This document shows, piece by piece, positions 26,660 to 36,051 of a stretch of DNA of 39,172 bases (the stretch's first letter is position 1; the number at the start of each line of letters is the position of its first letter). The position numbers were made by a program, and so were the translations under genes. The stretch covers positions 1 to 39,172 of the forward strand of contig JAJFGZ010000015.1 in the NCBI GenBank assembly GCA_021775855.1. Direction: 5' to 3'. The stretch comes from Hyphomicrobiales bacterium (GTDB lineage Bacteria > Pseudomonadota > Alphaproteobacteria > Rhizobiales > NORP267). A model generated the notes under the pieces. That model was not told where the DNA came from. It worked only from the letters and a program-made list of their open reading frames with translations, and made no database searches.

Positions 26660-26689
26660 TTAAAAATCCCTGAATGTCGCGCGAAGCGA

Positions 26690-27058
26690 TTATTTCTTTT
26701 TGCCTGCAATAGCCTTGGCCGGTCCCTTGCGGGTACGCGCGTTGGTATGGGTACGCTGACCACGCACCGGTAATCCACGACGATGGCGTAGACCGCGGTA
26801 ACAGCCAAGGTCCATCAAACGTTTAATGTTCATGGCGATCTCACGGCGCAGGTCTCCCTCCACCATATGGTCACTATCAATTGTTTCACGAATTCGAGCG
26901 ACTTCGGCGTCCGATAATTGATTGACGCGCCGCTCGGCCGGAATATTTACGACTTCGCAAATATCGCGCGCCTTTTTGGGGCCGATACCATGAATGTAGC
27001 GAAGCGCGATTTCCACACGTTTGTTGGTGGGTATATTAACACCTGCAATTCGAGCCAC
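26690..27058 (-). CDS. rpsM: Small ribosomal subunit protein uS13
   Basis: 122 residues from GTG 27058, with an excellent AAGGAGA six bases upstream; the frame is open further but the family starts [14 protein letters not shown] helix-hairpin-helix ([14 protein letters not shown]) and the basic tail [19 protein letters not shown] contact 16S rRNA and tRNA in the 30S head. First gene of the alpha operon, behind its own promoter at 27202-27229 and a leader hairpin. GTG initiation may tune its expression. Confidence 0.97.
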   Translation of the reverse strand: MARIAGVNIPTNKRVEIALRYIHGIGPKKARDICEVVNIPAERRVNQLSDAEVARIRETIDSDHMVEGDLRREIAMNIKRLMDLGCYRGLRHRRGLPVRGQRTHTNARTRKGPAKAIAGKKK

Positions 27059-27078
27059 GTTCGTTCGTCTCCTTGATA

Positions 27079-27096
27079 GCTGGCCCTGCGGCCAGC
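27079..27096. promoter_or_regulatory. Leader hairpin abutting the rpsM ribosome-binding site
   Basis: GCTGGCC (27079-27085) pairs perfectly with GGCCAGC (27090-27096) around CTGC. On the minus strand it ends four bases before AAGGAGA of rpsM. Such placement could affect ribosome access or bind a ribosomal protein for feedback control; the latter is inference. Confidence 0.5.
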
Positions 27097-27201
27097 ACGC
27101 ATTCCTTAAAATGACCCGATACGCCAGCGCACCAAGCGCCAAACGCCGGATTCTTTCGAGAAGCCAGCGCGGCGGTCCAAATACGTCTTTGGATACCGGT
27201 T

Positions 27202-27229
27202 TCTATAGGACATTCCCCGGCCGCGTCAA
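27202..27229 (-). promoter_or_regulatory. Sigma70 promoter of the alpha operon (rpsM-rpsK-rpoA-rplQ)
   Basis: On the minus strand TTGACG (27229-27224) and TATAGA (27207-27202) are 16 bases apart, both five of six to consensus. It sits in the 199-base gap between adk and rpsM, predicting a start near 27195 and a leader of about 137 bases containing the hairpin at 27079-27096. Confidence 0.68.
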
Positions 27230-27257
27230 CCAACTTTTCAACTAAAACTCTGAATTT

Positions 27258-27914
27258 TCAGCCACTAATCTCGGCCATTACTCCAGCAATCTCTTCCGTA
27301 ATATGGTCAATGTTCGCCATGCCATCGACGGTCGTCAGCAGTTTTCTGAGCGTATAATGATCAATCAGCGGCACGGTCTGCCCATGATAAGCCAACAACC
27401 GGCTTTTGACTGTCTCGACATTGTCATCAGCCCGACGCTTAAACTCGGTCCCGTCGCACGTATCACAGACGCCTTCGACCACCGGATTGTGATAAACATC
27501 GTGGTACCCGGCGCCACATTTAACACAGCTATAGCGACCGGTGATTCGCTCGATGAGTGCCTCATCCTCAACCGCAATTGCGATAACGCAATCAAGCGTG
27601 AGGCCTTTTTCATCCAGCAGATCGCTCAACGCCTCGGCCTGAGCAACAGTGCGCGGGAATCCGTCGAGGATAAACCCGTTGGCCGCGTCCGGCTCATCAA
27701 TCCGTTCGGAAATGATGTCGATTACGATGTCATCAGACACCAAATCGCCCCGCTCCATGACATTCTTGACCTTCAGACCAATCGGCGATCTTGCTGTGAC
27801 CGCGGCCCGCAGCATGTCGCCGGTGGATAGATGGAGAAGGTTAAATCGCTTTGCCAACCGGGTTGCCTGGGTCCCTTTTCCTGCGCCTGGTGGGCCCAAG
27901 AGGATTAGCCTCAT
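27258..27914 (-). CDS. adk: Adenylate kinase, zinc-type LID
   Basis: 218 residues, long-form. P-loop GPPGAGKGTQA at the N-terminus, NMP-binding LSTGDMLRA, and GFPRTVAQAEAL. The LID (about 126-165) carries CVKCGAGYHDV and GVCDTCDG, two CxxC pairs that match the Zn-binding adenylate kinases of Gram-positive and some proteobacterial lineages. It interconverts AMP, ADP and ATP. Its start overlaps the secY stop by four bases (ATGA), so it is coupled to secY at the end of the spc operon. Confidence 0.97.
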   Translation of the reverse strand: MRLILLGPPGAGKGTQATRLAKRFNLLHLSTGDMLRAAVTARSPIGLKVKNVMERGDLVSDDIVIDIISERIDEPDAANGFILDGFPRTVAQAEALSDLLDEKGLTLDCVIAIAVEDEALIERITGRYSCVKCGAGYHDVYHNPVVEGVCDTCDGTEFKRRADDNVETVKSRLLAYHGQTVPLIDHYTLRKLLTTVDGMANIDHITEEIAGVMAEISG

Positions 27915-29248
27915 CTGCGTCTCCCACGGCCCCTGAGTTTCGTGCGTTTGACCATCCCCTCATATTGATGGGCTAGCAAGTGACCTTGCACTTGCGAAAC
28001 CGTGTCCATGGTCACGCTCACGACAATCAGCAATGAAGTCCCCCCGAAATAGAAAGGTACTGCTGCCTGGGATATCAAAATTTCAGGCAAAATACAGACA
28101 AAAACGAGATATATGGCGCCAACGACAGTAACGCGCGTCAAAACATAGTCGATATATTCGGCGGTTCGTTCACCTGGCCTGATGCCGGGAATAAATCCGC
28201 CATTCTTTTTCAGGTTATCGGCCGTGTCCTTGGGGCTAAACACAATTGCCGTGTAAAGAAATGCGAAGAAGGCGATACCGCCACCATACATCAGCAGAAA
28301 CAGCGGCTGTCCCCGGCCAAGCAGGGTGGTGATCGTTGTCAACCAGCTGCCGGCTTCTCCACCGGAGAAATTGGCGAGCGTAATCGGTAGCAGCAGAATT
28401 GATGACGCGAAAATGGCAGGAATAACGCCAGCGGTATTCAACTTCAGCGGCAGATGCGAATTGTCGCCCTGGAACATCCGGTTGCCCACCTGTCGTTTTG
28501 GGTATTGGACCAACAGCCGGCGCTGGGCGCGTTCCACGAAGACGATCAGCATGATCACGCCAATCGCCATCACAATGACGCCGAGAATGAGGGTCGTCGA
28601 CAATGCGCCCTGGCGGCCAAGTTCCAGCATGCCGACAATCGCCGACGGCAATTCTGCAACGATGCCTGCAAAGATAATCAGCGAAATGCCGTTTCCGATG
28701 CCGCGGGCAGTAATCTGCTCGCCAAGCCACATCAGGAAAATCGTGCCGCCGGTCAGTGTAATGACTGTCGAAATACGGAAAAACCAACCGGGATCCGCAA
28801 CAATGTTGCCGGCGCTTTCAAGCCCGACCGCAATGCCATAGGCCTGCACGGTCGCCAATAGAACAGTCCCGTACCTTGTATATTGGTTCATGACCTTACG
28901 GCCCTGTTCGCCCTCTTTCTTGAGTTCCTCAAGTCGCGGCGAGACAGCAGTCATCAACTGCATGATAATTGACGCTGAAATATACGGCATGATGTTCAGG
29001 GCGAAAATGGCCATGCGGCCAACCGCGCCGCCAGAAAACATATTGAACAGACCGAGCATGCCGGACTGGTTCTGACGGAACAGATCGGCCACGGCTTCCA
29101 GATTGATACCCGGAAGGGGAATATAAGTGCCGAGACGGTAAACAAGCAGAGCGGCCAACGTAAACCAAATCCGCTTTTTCAGCTCCGTCGCCTTGGAGAT
29201 CGCTGAAAAATTCAGATTGGCGGCAAGTTGTTCTGCTGCAGATGCCAT
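27911..29248 (-). CDS. secY: Protein translocase subunit SecY
   Basis: 445 residues, ten membrane helices. Landmarks: the first helix region IWFTLAALLVYRLGTYIPLPG, the plug after it (about 60-75), NMFSGGAVGRMAIFALNIMPYI, and the cytosolic loop GFIPGIRPGERTAEYI. The C-terminal helix ends in a basic tail RGRGRRR. SecY is the channel for Sec export and membrane insertion. It follows rplO by 65 bases and overlaps adk by four. Confidence 0.98.
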   Translation of the reverse strand: MASAAEQLAANLNFSAISKATELKKRIWFTLAALLVYRLGTYIPLPGINLEAVADLFRQNQSGMLGLFNMFSGGAVGRMAIFALNIMPYISASIIMQLMTAVSPRLEELKKEGEQGRKVMNQYTRYGTVLLATVQAYGIAVGLESAGNIVADPGWFFRISTVITLTGGTIFLMWLGEQITARGIGNGISLIIFAGIVAELPSAIVGMLELGRQGALSTTLILGVIVMAIGVIMLIVFVERAQRRLLVQYPKRQVGNRMFQGDNSHLPLKLNTAGVIPAIFASSILLLPITLANFSGGEAGSWLTTITTLLGRGQPLFLLMYGGGIAFFAFLYTAIVFSPKDTADNLKKNGGFIPGIRPGERTAEYIDYVLTRVTVVGAIYLVFVCILPEILISQAAVPFYFGGTSLLIVVSVTMDTVSQVQGHLLAHQYEGMVKRTKLRGRGRRR

Positions 29249-29313
29249 TTATGCGCTCCGGGTCTGGTTGTCCCTCACCATATGGCGACGGACGTCCAAA
29301 ATGTCATGCAGTT

Positions 29314-29844
29314 CTAGTCAGTTTTGATCTTTTTTTCCGGCTTTTTTGCCTTCGCATCACTTGCGGCCTGCTTATTCGGCGCGACCGACTCAACAATCGT
29401 GACTTTCCCGCCCGCTTTTTCTACGGCCTCAATCGCTGATTTGGAAGCGCCGTTGACTGCGAAATTTGCCTTGGTCTTCAATTCGCCCTTGGCAAGCAGA
29501 CGCACGCCATCGAGCGGACGACGGGCAATGCCGGCCGCCATCAAAGCAGCAAGATCAATGGTTTTCTTCGCGTCCAGCTTTTTCGCGTCGATCGCTGTCT
29601 GCACCCGCCCGAGATTGACCTCGTTGAAGGATTTGCTGAAAATATTGACAAATCCACGCTTTGGCAAACGCCGATGGATCGGCATCTGGCCGCCCTCGAA
29701 TCCTTTGATCGCGACACCCGAGCGTGATTTTTGGCCCTTATGGCCCCTGCCCGAAGTCTTACCCAGTCCGGATCCGATACCCCGGCCGACGCGTTTACGC
29801 GGGCTCGAAGCGCCATCATTGTCTTTCAGCTCGTTGAGCTTCAT
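29314..29844 (-). CDS. rplO: Large ribosomal subunit protein uL15
   Basis: 176 residues from ATG 29844 (AGGAATAG upstream; an adjacent in-frame GTG is less likely). [40 protein letters not shown] and [17 protein letters not shown] are the classical glycine/arginine-rich start that threads into 23S rRNA. It is longer than E. coli uL15 (144), ending in a lysine-rich tail [14 protein letters not shown]. Such tails are common in alphaproteobacteria. Confidence 0.97.
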   Translation of the reverse strand: MKLNELKDNDGASSPRKRVGRGIGSGLGKTSGRGHKGQKSRSGVAIKGFEGGQMPIHRRLPKRGFVNIFSKSFNEVNLGRVQTAIDAKKLDAKKTIDLAALMAAGIARRPLDGVRLLAKGELKTKANFAVNGASKSAIEAVEKAGGKVTIVESVAPNKQAASDAKAKKPEKKIKTD

Positions 29845-29861
29845 CACTCTATTCCTTTGAC

Positions 29862-30062
29862 CTAGCTCTCGTCGACAACGCGAACGAGGTGGCTGATTTT
29901 GGCAATCATGCCGCGAACAGCCGGCGTATCTTCAAGCGTTCGCCGGCGGTGCATCTTGTTCAGACCAAGCCCGATAAGGGTCTGGCGTTGATCCTGCGGA
30001 CGCCGGATGGGGCTTCCAATCTGTTCAACCGTGACCGTTTTGGCGGATATTGTTTTCGCCAT
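29862..30062 (-). CDS. rpmD: Large ribosomal subunit protein uL30
   Basis: 66 residues from ATG 30062 (GGAGAGAGAA directly upstream; an ATG at 30074 is less likely). Family core: [20 protein letters not shown] then [12 protein letters not shown] and the final [15 protein letters not shown]. Between rpsE and rplO as in E. coli. Confidence 0.96.
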   Translation of the reverse strand: MAKTISAKTVTVEQIGSPIRRPQDQRQTLIGLGLNKMHRRRTLEDTPAVRGMIAKISHLVRVVDES

Positions 30063-30104
30063 TTCTCTCTCCATTAAAGTGCGTCAGCTCGGTCGTCGTC
30101 CGAA

Positions 30105-30695
30105 CTAGGCATCACCCTGTGAAACACCATCTGGCTGACGACGCGCCTGTAACGAGCTCAACTTAATTCCGCGCCGTGCCGCGACACCCTTCGGGCTATC
30201 TTCGCGGCTCAGCGCGTGGAAGGTTGCCCGCACCATGTTGTAGGGATTGGACGACCCGATAGATTTTGCGACCACGTCCTGCATTCCCATCGTCTCGAAG
30301 ACGGCGCGCATCGGACCACCAGCAATAATGCCGGTGCCGGGAGGCGCTGCGCGGAGCAGGACCTTGCCGGCGCCGTGGCGCCCGGTCACATCATGATGCA
30401 ATGTCCGTCCCTCACGGAGGGGCACATGGATCAGCGCGCGTTTGGCGGCATCCGTTGCCTTGCGAATGGCTTCCGGAACTTCACGCGCCTTGCCGTGGCC
30501 GAACCCGACCCGGCCTTTCTGGTCACCCACAACAACGAGGGCCGCAAATCCAAACCGTCGGCCGCCCTTCACCACCTTGGCGACACGATTGATATGGACG
30601 AGTTTGTCAACAAATTCGCTGTCGCGTTCCTGCCGGTCTCGCTGCGACCTGTCGCGTTGCGACCTGCCTCTTTTATTGGGTGTGCGTTCAGCCAT
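30105..30695 (-). CDS. rpsE: Small ribosomal subunit protein uS5
   Basis: 196 residues from ATG 30695. The N-terminus is a basic extension with three near-identical pentads [15 protein letters not shown]. The double-stranded-RNA-binding domain follows ([22 protein letters not shown], [20 protein letters not shown]) and the C-domain with [20 protein letters not shown]. uS5 helps form the mRNA entry helicase and affects fidelity. Confidence 0.97.
   Translation of the reverse strand: MAERTPNKRGRSQRDRSQRDRQERDSEFVDKLVHINRVAKVVKGGRRFGFAALVVVGDQKGRVGFGHGKAREVPEAIRKATDAAKRALIHVPLREGRTLHHDVTGRHGAGKVLLRAAPPGTGIIAGGPMRAVFETMGMQDVVAKSIGSSNPYNMVRATFHALSREDSPKGVAARRGIKLSSLQARRQPDGVSQGDA
30621..30665. repeat. 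Tandem 15-base repeat inside rpsE
   Basis: Three 15-base units (30621-30635, 30636-30650, 30651-30665) encode RQERD, RSQRD and RSQRD in the S5 N-terminal extension. The last two differ at two bases, both silent. Likely arose by slippage and may vary in copy number between strains. Confidence 0.75.
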
Positions 30696-30736
30696 CAACT
30701 TCTCGCTGTCTCTCTAATAATTCGTTTCATCAACTT

Positions 30737-31099
30737 CTAGAATTCAAGACCGGCCTCGCGGGCGGCATCGCCAAGTGCTTTGACACGCCCGTGATACAGA
30801 TACTCGCCACGGTCAAACACCACCTGCTTGATTTTGGCCTCTTTGGCCCGCTCGGCAATCAGTTTACCGATAGCCGCAGCCGCTCCCCTGTTTCCGCCGG
30901 AGCCTGAATTCTCCCGAAAGTTTTTTTCCAAGGTCGACGCCGCAACTAGTGTTTTGCCGTCCGTGTCATCAATTACCTGCACATAGATATGGCCATTGGA
31001 GCGAAAAACCGACAATCTCGGCCTGTCACTTCCACCTGCCCGCAAGGCCAGACGTACCCGGCGCTTGCGTTTCTGTGATGCGTTCAATCTATTGGCCAT
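30737..31099 (-). CDS. rplR: Large ribosomal subunit protein uL18
   Basis: 120 residues. [33 protein letters not shown], and the C-terminal [20 protein letters not shown] then AREAGLEF, the 5S rRNA-binding core. Between rplF (12 bases) and rpsE. Confidence 0.97.
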   Translation of the reverse strand: MANRLNASQKRKRRVRLALRAGGSDRPRLSVFRSNGHIYVQVIDDTDGKTLVAASTLEKNFRENSGSGGNRGAAAAIGKLIAERAKEAKIKQVVFDRGEYLYHGRVKALGDAAREAGLEF

Positions 31100-31111
31100 T
31101 AAGCCGCTCCA

Positions 31112-31645
31112 TTACTTCTTCTTGCCTTCCTTACGGAAGACATATTCACCCTGATATTTCACGCCCTTGCCCTTGAAGGGTTCGGGTGGCCGGTACCGGC
31201 GGATTTCGGCAGCAATCTGCCCAACCCGTTGCTTGTCATTGCCGGATACCACGATTTCGGTCGGTTTCGGACACTCAATTTTGAGGTCATCCGGTATCGG
31301 AAAATTCACGTCGTGGCTAAAGCCCAAAAGAAGTTGCAAGTTATTGCCCTGGATCTGGGCGCGGTACCCAACACCATTGATTTCCAGTGTCTTGGTAAAC
31401 CCTTCGCTAACTCCAACGACAATGTTTGAGACCAGTGTGCGCGACAAGCCCCACATGGATTGAGCGCGCCGGGTATCATTGACCGCACTGATCGTGATGC
31501 CATCGTCGGACATTTTGCTGACGACCTCATCGACTAAAACAATCGAGGCTTCGCCCCGGGGCCCCTTGACACGGACCTGCTGTCCATCAATCTCAGCGGT
31601 TACCCCAGATGGAACCGCAATAGGTGATTTGCCGATACGCGACAT
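31112..31645 (-). CDS. rplF: Large ribosomal subunit protein uL6
   Basis: 177 residues from ATG 31645; the open frame continues upstream through rpsH in another frame. [20 protein letters not shown] at the start, [20 protein letters not shown] in the first repeat, and [28 protein letters not shown] end. uL6 binds near the sarcin-ricin loop and factor site. Confidence 0.97.
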   Translation of the reverse strand: MSRIGKSPIAVPSGVTAEIDGQQVRVKGPRGEASIVLVDEVVSKMSDDGITISAVNDTRRAQSMWGLSRTLVSNIVVGVSEGFTKTLEINGVGYRAQIQGNNLQLLLGFSHDVNFPIPDDLKIECPKPTEIVVSGNDKQRVGQIAAEIRRYRPPEPFKGKGVKYQGEYVFRKEGKKK

Positions 31646-31679
31646 GTTTCTATTCCTGTTTGTTAAAGTAATGCACCAA

Positions 31680-32078
31680 TCAGAAGATTCGGCACAACAC
31701 CTCTCCACCAACATTGTTATCTCGTGCCTGGTGATCGGCCATGACGCCCTTCGGCGTTGATACGATCGATACCCCAAGCCCGCTCGCGACAACCGGTAAA
31801 CTGCGGGAAGACGAATAAACCCGTCTGCCCGGCCTCGATACCCGCTGGATCTCGCGGATGACCGGTTCGCCATCGAAATATTTCAGTTCGATATCCAGTT
31901 CAGCTTTTCCGCCGTCATAATCGGTCCGGGTGTAGCCACGAATATAGCCTTCGTCTTTCAGCACATCGAGCACAAGCGCCCGCAGCCTTGACGCCGGCGA
32001 TGTGACGCTGGATTTCTTCCGCATTTGCCCGTTGCGGATACGGGTCAGCATATCGCCGAGAGGATCATTGATCGACAT
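31680..32078 (-). CDS. rpsH: Small ribosomal subunit protein uS8
   Basis: 132 residues. [20 protein letters not shown] start, [20 protein letters not shown] middle and the C-terminal [20 protein letters not shown]. uS8 binds 16S helix 21; in E. coli it represses spc translation at rplE, not obvious here. Confidence 0.97.
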   Translation of the reverse strand: MSINDPLGDMLTRIRNGQMRKKSSVTSPASRLRALVLDVLKDEGYIRGYTRTDYDGGKAELDIELKYFDGEPVIREIQRVSRPGRRVYSSSRSLPVVASGLGVSIVSTPKGVMADHQARDNNVGGEVLCRIF

Positions 32079-32090
32079 CTGTCGTCTCCC

Positions 32091-32396
32091 TTACCAGCTT
32101 GCCTTGACCATACCGGGGACCATGCCTTTTGAAGCCATGTCCCGGAGCGCAATGCGCGACATACCGAGTTTACGGTAATAGGCACGCGGACGCCCGGTCA
32201 GTACACAACGATTCCGCTTGCGCGAAGGTGATGAATTGCGTGGCAGCGCGGCCAGATCGAGTTGCGCCTTGAAGCGATCCTCCATCGAAGCGTCCTTGTT
32301 GCGCGCGATCGCCTTAAGGCGAGCGCGACGCGATGCAAACTGGGATTCCAGTTTACGGCGCTTGAGATCCCGCTCTACTGCACTTTTCTTTGCCAT
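32091..32396 (-). CDS. rpsN: Small ribosomal subunit protein uS14 (zinc-independent form)
   Basis: 101 residues from ATG 32396 (AGGAGA upstream). Long form without the zinc CxxC pairs; ends [20 protein letters not shown] then [20 protein letters not shown], the conserved tail. A single frame with no paralogue nearby. Confidence 0.97.
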   Translation of the reverse strand: MAKKSAVERDLKRRKLESQFASRRARLKAIARNKDASMEDRFKAQLDLAALPRNSSPSRKRNRCVLTGRPRAYYRKLGMSRIALRDMASKGMVPGMVKASW

Positions 32397-32423
32397 CAAT
32401 GGTCTCCTAAATCCGAACGGCCC

Positions 32424-32981
32424 CTATTGGCTGAACGGAAAGTTTAATTCTTTCAATAACGTACGCGCTTCGTCGTTATTCTTCGCAGTGGTACAAATCA
32501 CGATATCCAGCCCCAGAATAGAATCGATCGAGTCGTAATCGATTTCCGTGAACACGATGTGTTCCTTGATCCCGAGAGCAAAATTACCACGCCCGTCAAA
32601 GCTGTTCGGGCGCAAACCCCTGAAATCCCGCACGCGTGGCAGCGCCACCGTTACCAGCCGATCGACAAACTCGAACATGCGTGTGCCGCGTAGCGTGACT
32701 TTGGCGCCGATCGACATGCCATCGCGAAGCTTGAACGTCGCGATCGACTTCCGGGCAATCGTGATCTGGGCCTTTTGGCCTGCAATCAGGGTCAATTGCT
32801 CAGCGGCTTTCTCAACTGCCTTGCGGTCCTGCGTCCCCTCGCCAAGCCCCATATTGAGCACGACCTTGTCGAGCTGCGGCACTTCCATGGCGTTGGAATA
32901 TTTGTATTCTTCAAGAAGTTTGGCGCGCGCAACCTCATCGTAGAGCTGCTTCATGCGCGGTACATATTGCGTGTCAGCCAT
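32424..32981 (-). CDS. rplE: Large ribosomal subunit protein uL5
   Basis: 185 residues from ATG 32981, overlapping the rplX stop by eight bases. [60 protein letters not shown] and [20 protein letters not shown] are diagnostic. uL5 contacts 5S rRNA and the P-site tRNA. Confidence 0.97.
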   Translation of the reverse strand: MADTQYVPRMKQLYDEVARAKLLEEYKYSNAMEVPQLDKVVLNMGLGEGTQDRKAVEKAAEQLTLIAGQKAQITIARKSIATFKLRDGMSIGAKVTLRGTRMFEFVDRLVTVALPRVRDFRGLRPNSFDGRGNFALGIKEHIVFTEIDYDSIDSILGLDIVICTTAKNNDEARTLLKELNFPFSQ

Positions 32982-33291
32982 CGATCGTTTCTCCTGACCG
33001 CTTGGCAACGCGTACCTTGCGACCATCTTTAAGTGTCTGAAATCCAACCCGGGTCGGCTTGCCGTCTTTCGGATCGGCAATGGCCAGATTGGAGATATGC
33101 AGCGGGGCTTCCTTGGAAATGATCCCACCTTCTTCGCCAGGAGCATGACGGGTATGGCGCTTGACCATGTTTATGCCCTGAATAATAGCCCGGTTCTCTG
33201 CGGGAAAAATTTTCAGCACGTCGCCCGACCGGCCCTTGTCTTTTCCGGTAAGCACAACAACCCGGTCGCCCTTTTTAATTTTTGCGGCCAT
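32974..33291 (-). CDS. rplX: Large ribosomal subunit protein uL24
   Basis: 105 residues. KOW motif [20 protein letters not shown] followed by NMVKRHTR and [20 protein letters not shown]. It starts with one base shared with the rplN stop (TAATG) and overlaps rplE by eight, so three genes are closely coupled. uL24 initiates 50S assembly. Confidence 0.97.
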   Translation of the reverse strand: MAAKIKKGDRVVVLTGKDKGRSGDVLKIFPAENRAIIQGINMVKRHTRHAPGEEGGIISKEAPLHISNLAIADPKDGKPTRVGFQTLKDGRKVRVAKRSGETIDG

Positions 33292-33659
33292 TACAAAACC
33301 TCCGGCGCAAGCGAGACGATTTTCATCTGATTGCGGAAGCGCAATTCGCGTGTCACGGGGCCAAAAATACGGGTGCCAATCGGCTCGCCCTGATTGTTGA
33401 CCAGGACTGCTGCGTTGCGATCAAACCGGATCACGCTACCATCGGCGCGGCGGATGTCTTTTGCCGTGCGTACAACAACGGCACGCATTACTTCACCCTT
33501 TTTCACCCTGCCACGCGGCATGGCTTCCTTGATCGAAACAACGATCAGGTCACCAACGCGCGCATATTTACGCTTCGAGCCACCAAGCACCTTGATGCAT
33601 TGCACCCGCTTGGCGCCTGAATTATCAGCGACATCTAGATTGGTCTGCATCTGGATCAT
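33291..33659 (-). CDS. rplN: Large ribosomal subunit protein uL14
   Basis: 122 residues. [60 protein letters not shown] and terminal [11 protein letters not shown]. uL14 lies at the intersubunit bridge B8. Fifty-one bases separate it from rpsQ, with a small hairpin. Confidence 0.98.
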   Translation of the reverse strand: MIQMQTNLDVADNSGAKRVQCIKVLGGSKRKYARVGDLIVVSIKEAMPRGRVKKGEVMRAVVVRTAKDIRRADGSVIRFDRNAAVLVNNQGEPIGTRIFGPVTRELRFRNQMKIVSLAPEVL

Positions 33660-33681
33660 GACAGATCACTCCAATATTTCC

Positions 33682-33697
33682 GACCTGCAATCAGGTC
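33682..33697. repeat. Hairpin in the rpsQ-rplN gap
   Basis: GACCTG and CAGGTC form a perfect six-base stem around CAAT in one of the longer gaps within the ribosomal block. No T-run follows. Possible processing element; function unknown. Confidence 0.3.
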
Positions 33698-33710
33698 TGG
33701 CCGTCCGCTA

Positions 33711-33956
33711 TTAACTGGCGGCACTTTCATTATTTACGACAACCCATCGCTTGTTTTTCGAGATGGGTGCACTCTCTTCGATTGATACCTTGTCACCCAC
33801 CTTGCGACTATTGTCGGCATCGTGGGCCTGATATTTTTTGGTCCGGCGAACGGTCTTCTTGAGAAGCGGATGGGTAAACCGGCGTTCGACCAGCACCACC
33901 ACCGTCTTGTCTTGTTTGTCGCTCGTCACGACGCCTTGGAGCATGCGCTTAGGCAT
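33711..33956 (-). CDS. rpsQ: Small ribosomal subunit protein uS17
   Basis: 81 residues. [40 protein letters not shown] and [20 protein letters not shown] are the OB-fold core. It follows rpmC by 11 bases. Confidence 0.97.
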   Translation of the reverse strand: MPKRMLQGVVTSDKQDKTVVVLVERRFTHPLLKKTVRRTKKYQAHDADNSRKVGDKVSIEESAPISKNKRWVVVNNESAAS

Positions 33957-33967
33957 ATCGTTCTTCC

Positions 33968-34186
33968 TTACGAACTGGCCGTATCGGCCGATTTCTGTTG
34001 CGCCTGTTTCTCAACGGCAATGGTGCGCACCCTGGCGATATCCCGGCGCACCTGCCGCACACGGGCGGTGTTTTCCAATTGTCCAGTCGCCTTCTGAAAG
34101 CGCAGGTTGAACTGCTCTTTCTTCAGTTCGGCCAGCTTGTCATCAAGCTGGTCCGGCGACATGTCTCTTACATCTTGTGCTCTCAT
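33968..34186 (-). CDS. rpmC: Large ribosomal subunit protein uL29
   Basis: 72 residues from ATG 34186; the open frame upstream is rplP read in another frame. [20 protein letters not shown] then [20 protein letters not shown] is the two-helix core near the exit tunnel, an SRP and trigger factor docking point. Confidence 0.96.
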   Translation of the reverse strand: MRAQDVRDMSPDQLDDKLAELKKEQFNLRFQKATGQLENTARVRQVRRDIARVRTIAVEKQAQQKSADTASS

Positions 34187-34211
34187 AATTTCACTCCGTA
34201 CCGGTGCAGCA

Positions 34212-34631
34212 TCACTGGCTGTCGCCAAGGCGCCGAACAATCCGGGTCTTGACCGGCAATTTTGATGCACCAAGTTCCAACGCCACTTGAGCAACGTCCG
34301 GGGTGACGCCGTCAATTTCAAACATAATCCTGCCAGGGCGAACCCGGGCAACCCAAAATTCCGGCGTCCCCTTGCCCTTGCCCATCCGCACTTCGATCGG
34401 CTTCTTGGACACCGGAACGTCCGGGAAAATCCTGATCCACACCCGGCCAGCACGTTTCATGTGCCGGGTCATGGCGCGACGGGCCGCTTCGATTTGGCGC
34501 GACGTAATCCGCTCCGGCTCCAGGGCTTTGAGGCCATAGGCACCAAAATTCAACGTGGCTCCCGACTTCGCAACGCCCTTGATACGGCCTTTGTGCTGCT
34601 TGCGGAATTTTGTGCGTTTAGGCTGCAGCAT
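34212..34631 (-). CDS. rplP: Large ribosomal subunit protein uL16
   Basis: 139 residues. [59 protein letters not shown] and [20 protein letters not shown]. The basic loops reach the A-site tRNA region. Confidence 0.98.
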   Translation of the reverse strand: MLQPKRTKFRKQHKGRIKGVAKSGATLNFGAYGLKALEPERITSRQIEAARRAMTRHMKRAGRVWIRIFPDVPVSKKPIEVRMGKGKGTPEFWVARVRPGRIMFEIDGVTPDVAQVALELGASKLPVKTRIVRRLGDSQ

Positions 34632-34681
34632 TGTCTACATCTCTTCTTTTCTTTGACCAATCGACACGGAAACGCCTGATT

Positions 34682-35383
34682 TTAAGCGTTTTCGCGCTGT
34701 CTCCGGCCGCCAGTATTCATCACATCTAGTGCGCGTTTTTCATGGGCCATCGGATCATGCTCCATGATTTCGCCCTTGAAAATCCAGACCTTGATACCGC
34801 AGGTGCCGTACGCCGTATGCGCCGTACTTTCCCCGTAATCGATGTCTGCACGAAGAGTGTGGAGCGGCACGCGGCCTTCGCGGTACCACTCCGTACGGGC
34901 GATTTCTGCGCCCCCCAGGCGCCCCCCGCAATTGATTCTGATCCCGGACGCGCCAAGCCGGATTGCAGACTGAACGGCACGCTTCATGGCGCGGCGGAAT
35001 GCAATACGGCGGACTAGCTGATGCGCGATATTGTCGGCAACAAGCTTGGCGTCGATTTCTGGTTTGCGCACCTCAATGATGTTGATGTGCACCTCGCTGG
35101 CCGTCATCTGGGCAATGCGGCGGCGCAATTTTTCAATATCGGCGCCCTTCTTGCCAATCACGATACCCGGCCGTGCGGTGTGAACGGTTACGCGGCATTT
35201 GCGATGCGGGCGTTCGATTACGATTTTCGAGACACCTGCCTGCTTCAATTCTTCGAGCAGAAATCTGCGAATCTTGACGTCTTCGGCCAACAATTCACGG
35301 AACTCGCCGTCGGCATACCAACGCGAATCCCAGGTGCGATTGATGCCGAGTCTAAAGCCGATTGGATTGGTCTTTTGGCCCAT
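34682..35383 (-). CDS. rpsC: Small ribosomal subunit protein uS3
   Basis: 233 residues. [20 protein letters not shown] start, KH domain with [17 protein letters not shown], then the C-domain [20 protein letters not shown] and the GECMKVWIF-like [10 protein letters not shown]. uS3 lines the mRNA entry. Its ATG shares one base with the rplV TGA. Confidence 0.98.
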   Translation of the reverse strand: MGQKTNPIGFRLGINRTWDSRWYADGEFRELLAEDVKIRRFLLEELKQAGVSKIVIERPHRKCRVTVHTARPGIVIGKKGADIEKLRRRIAQMTASEVHINIIEVRKPEIDAKLVADNIAHQLVRRIAFRRAMKRAVQSAIRLGASGIRINCGGRLGGAEIARTEWYREGRVPLHTLRADIDYGESTAHTAYGTCGIKVWIFKGEIMEHDPMAHEKRALDVMNTGGRRQRENA

Positions 35384-35763
35384 CAGGCAGGCTCCTCAAC
35401 TTGGCGAACCACAATCGTGATTTGCGAAAACGGTTTCAGAATTGCTCCGTAGCGACCGCGCGCACGCGGACGACCACGTTTCAACACAAGATTTTTGCCC
35501 ACATAGGCTTCCGACACGATCAGATCATCCACATCGAGGTCGTGGTTGTTTTCAGCGTTTGCGATCGCGGATTCCAGCGTCTTCTTGACATCGGTCGCGA
35601 TCCTCTTGCGCAGAAAGGTCAGATCGGCAAGCGCCTGACCGGCCTTCTTGCCCCGAATCGAAGCGGCGACAAGGTTGAGCTTTTGCGGGCTGCCACGAAG
35701 CATGCGGTTGACCGCCTTCGCCTCATTGTCCGGTAAGGACCGTTCTCTTTTAGCCTTCCCCAT
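35383..35763 (-). CDS. rplV: Large ribosomal subunit protein uL22
   Basis: 126 residues. [60 protein letters not shown] and the tunnel hairpin [13 protein letters not shown]. One-base overlap with rpsC; three bases after the rpsS stop. Confidence 0.97.
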   Translation of the reverse strand: MGKAKRERSLPDNEAKAVNRMLRGSPQKLNLVAASIRGKKAGQALADLTFLRKRIATDVKKTLESAIANAENNHDLDVDDLIVSEAYVGKNLVLKRGRPRARGRYGAILKPFSQITIVVRQVEEPA

Positions 35764-35766
35764 GAT

Positions 35767-36045
35767 CTAGGTCCTCCGCGCTCTTTTGTCAGCCGTATGG
35801 CCATAATAGGTCCGGGTCGGCGAAAATTCGCCGAACTTGTGACCGATCATGTCCTCGGTCACGAGAACCGGGATGTGTTTACGTCCGTTATGAACACCGA
35901 ACGTCAGGCCGACAAATTGCGGCAGGATCGTTGAACGACGGCTCCAGATCTTGATGACGTCCTTGCGCCCTGTTTCACGCGCGGCTTCCACCTTCTTCAA
36001 AAGGTAGCCATCGATGAACGGGCCTTTCCAGGTTGAACGGGTCAA
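35767..36045 (-). CDS. rpsS: Small ribosomal subunit protein uS19
   Basis: 92 residues. [40 protein letters not shown] and [20 protein letters not shown] are diagnostic. It sits in the 30S head with uS13. Six bases after the rplB stop. Confidence 0.98.
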   Translation of the reverse strand: MTRSTWKGPFIDGYLLKKVEAARETGRKDVIKIWSRRSTILPQFVGLTFGVHNGRKHIPVLVTEDMIGHKFGEFSPTRTYYGHTADKRARRT

Positions 36046-36051
36046 TTCAGT

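Noticed and set aside
27059..27142. Longer N-terminus for uS13
   Set aside because: The extension covers the leader hairpin and Shine-Dalgarno site; uS13 starts at GTG 27058.
31646..31873. Longer N-terminus for uL6
   Set aside because: This part lies over rpsH in another frame; uL6 begins at MSRIGKSP.
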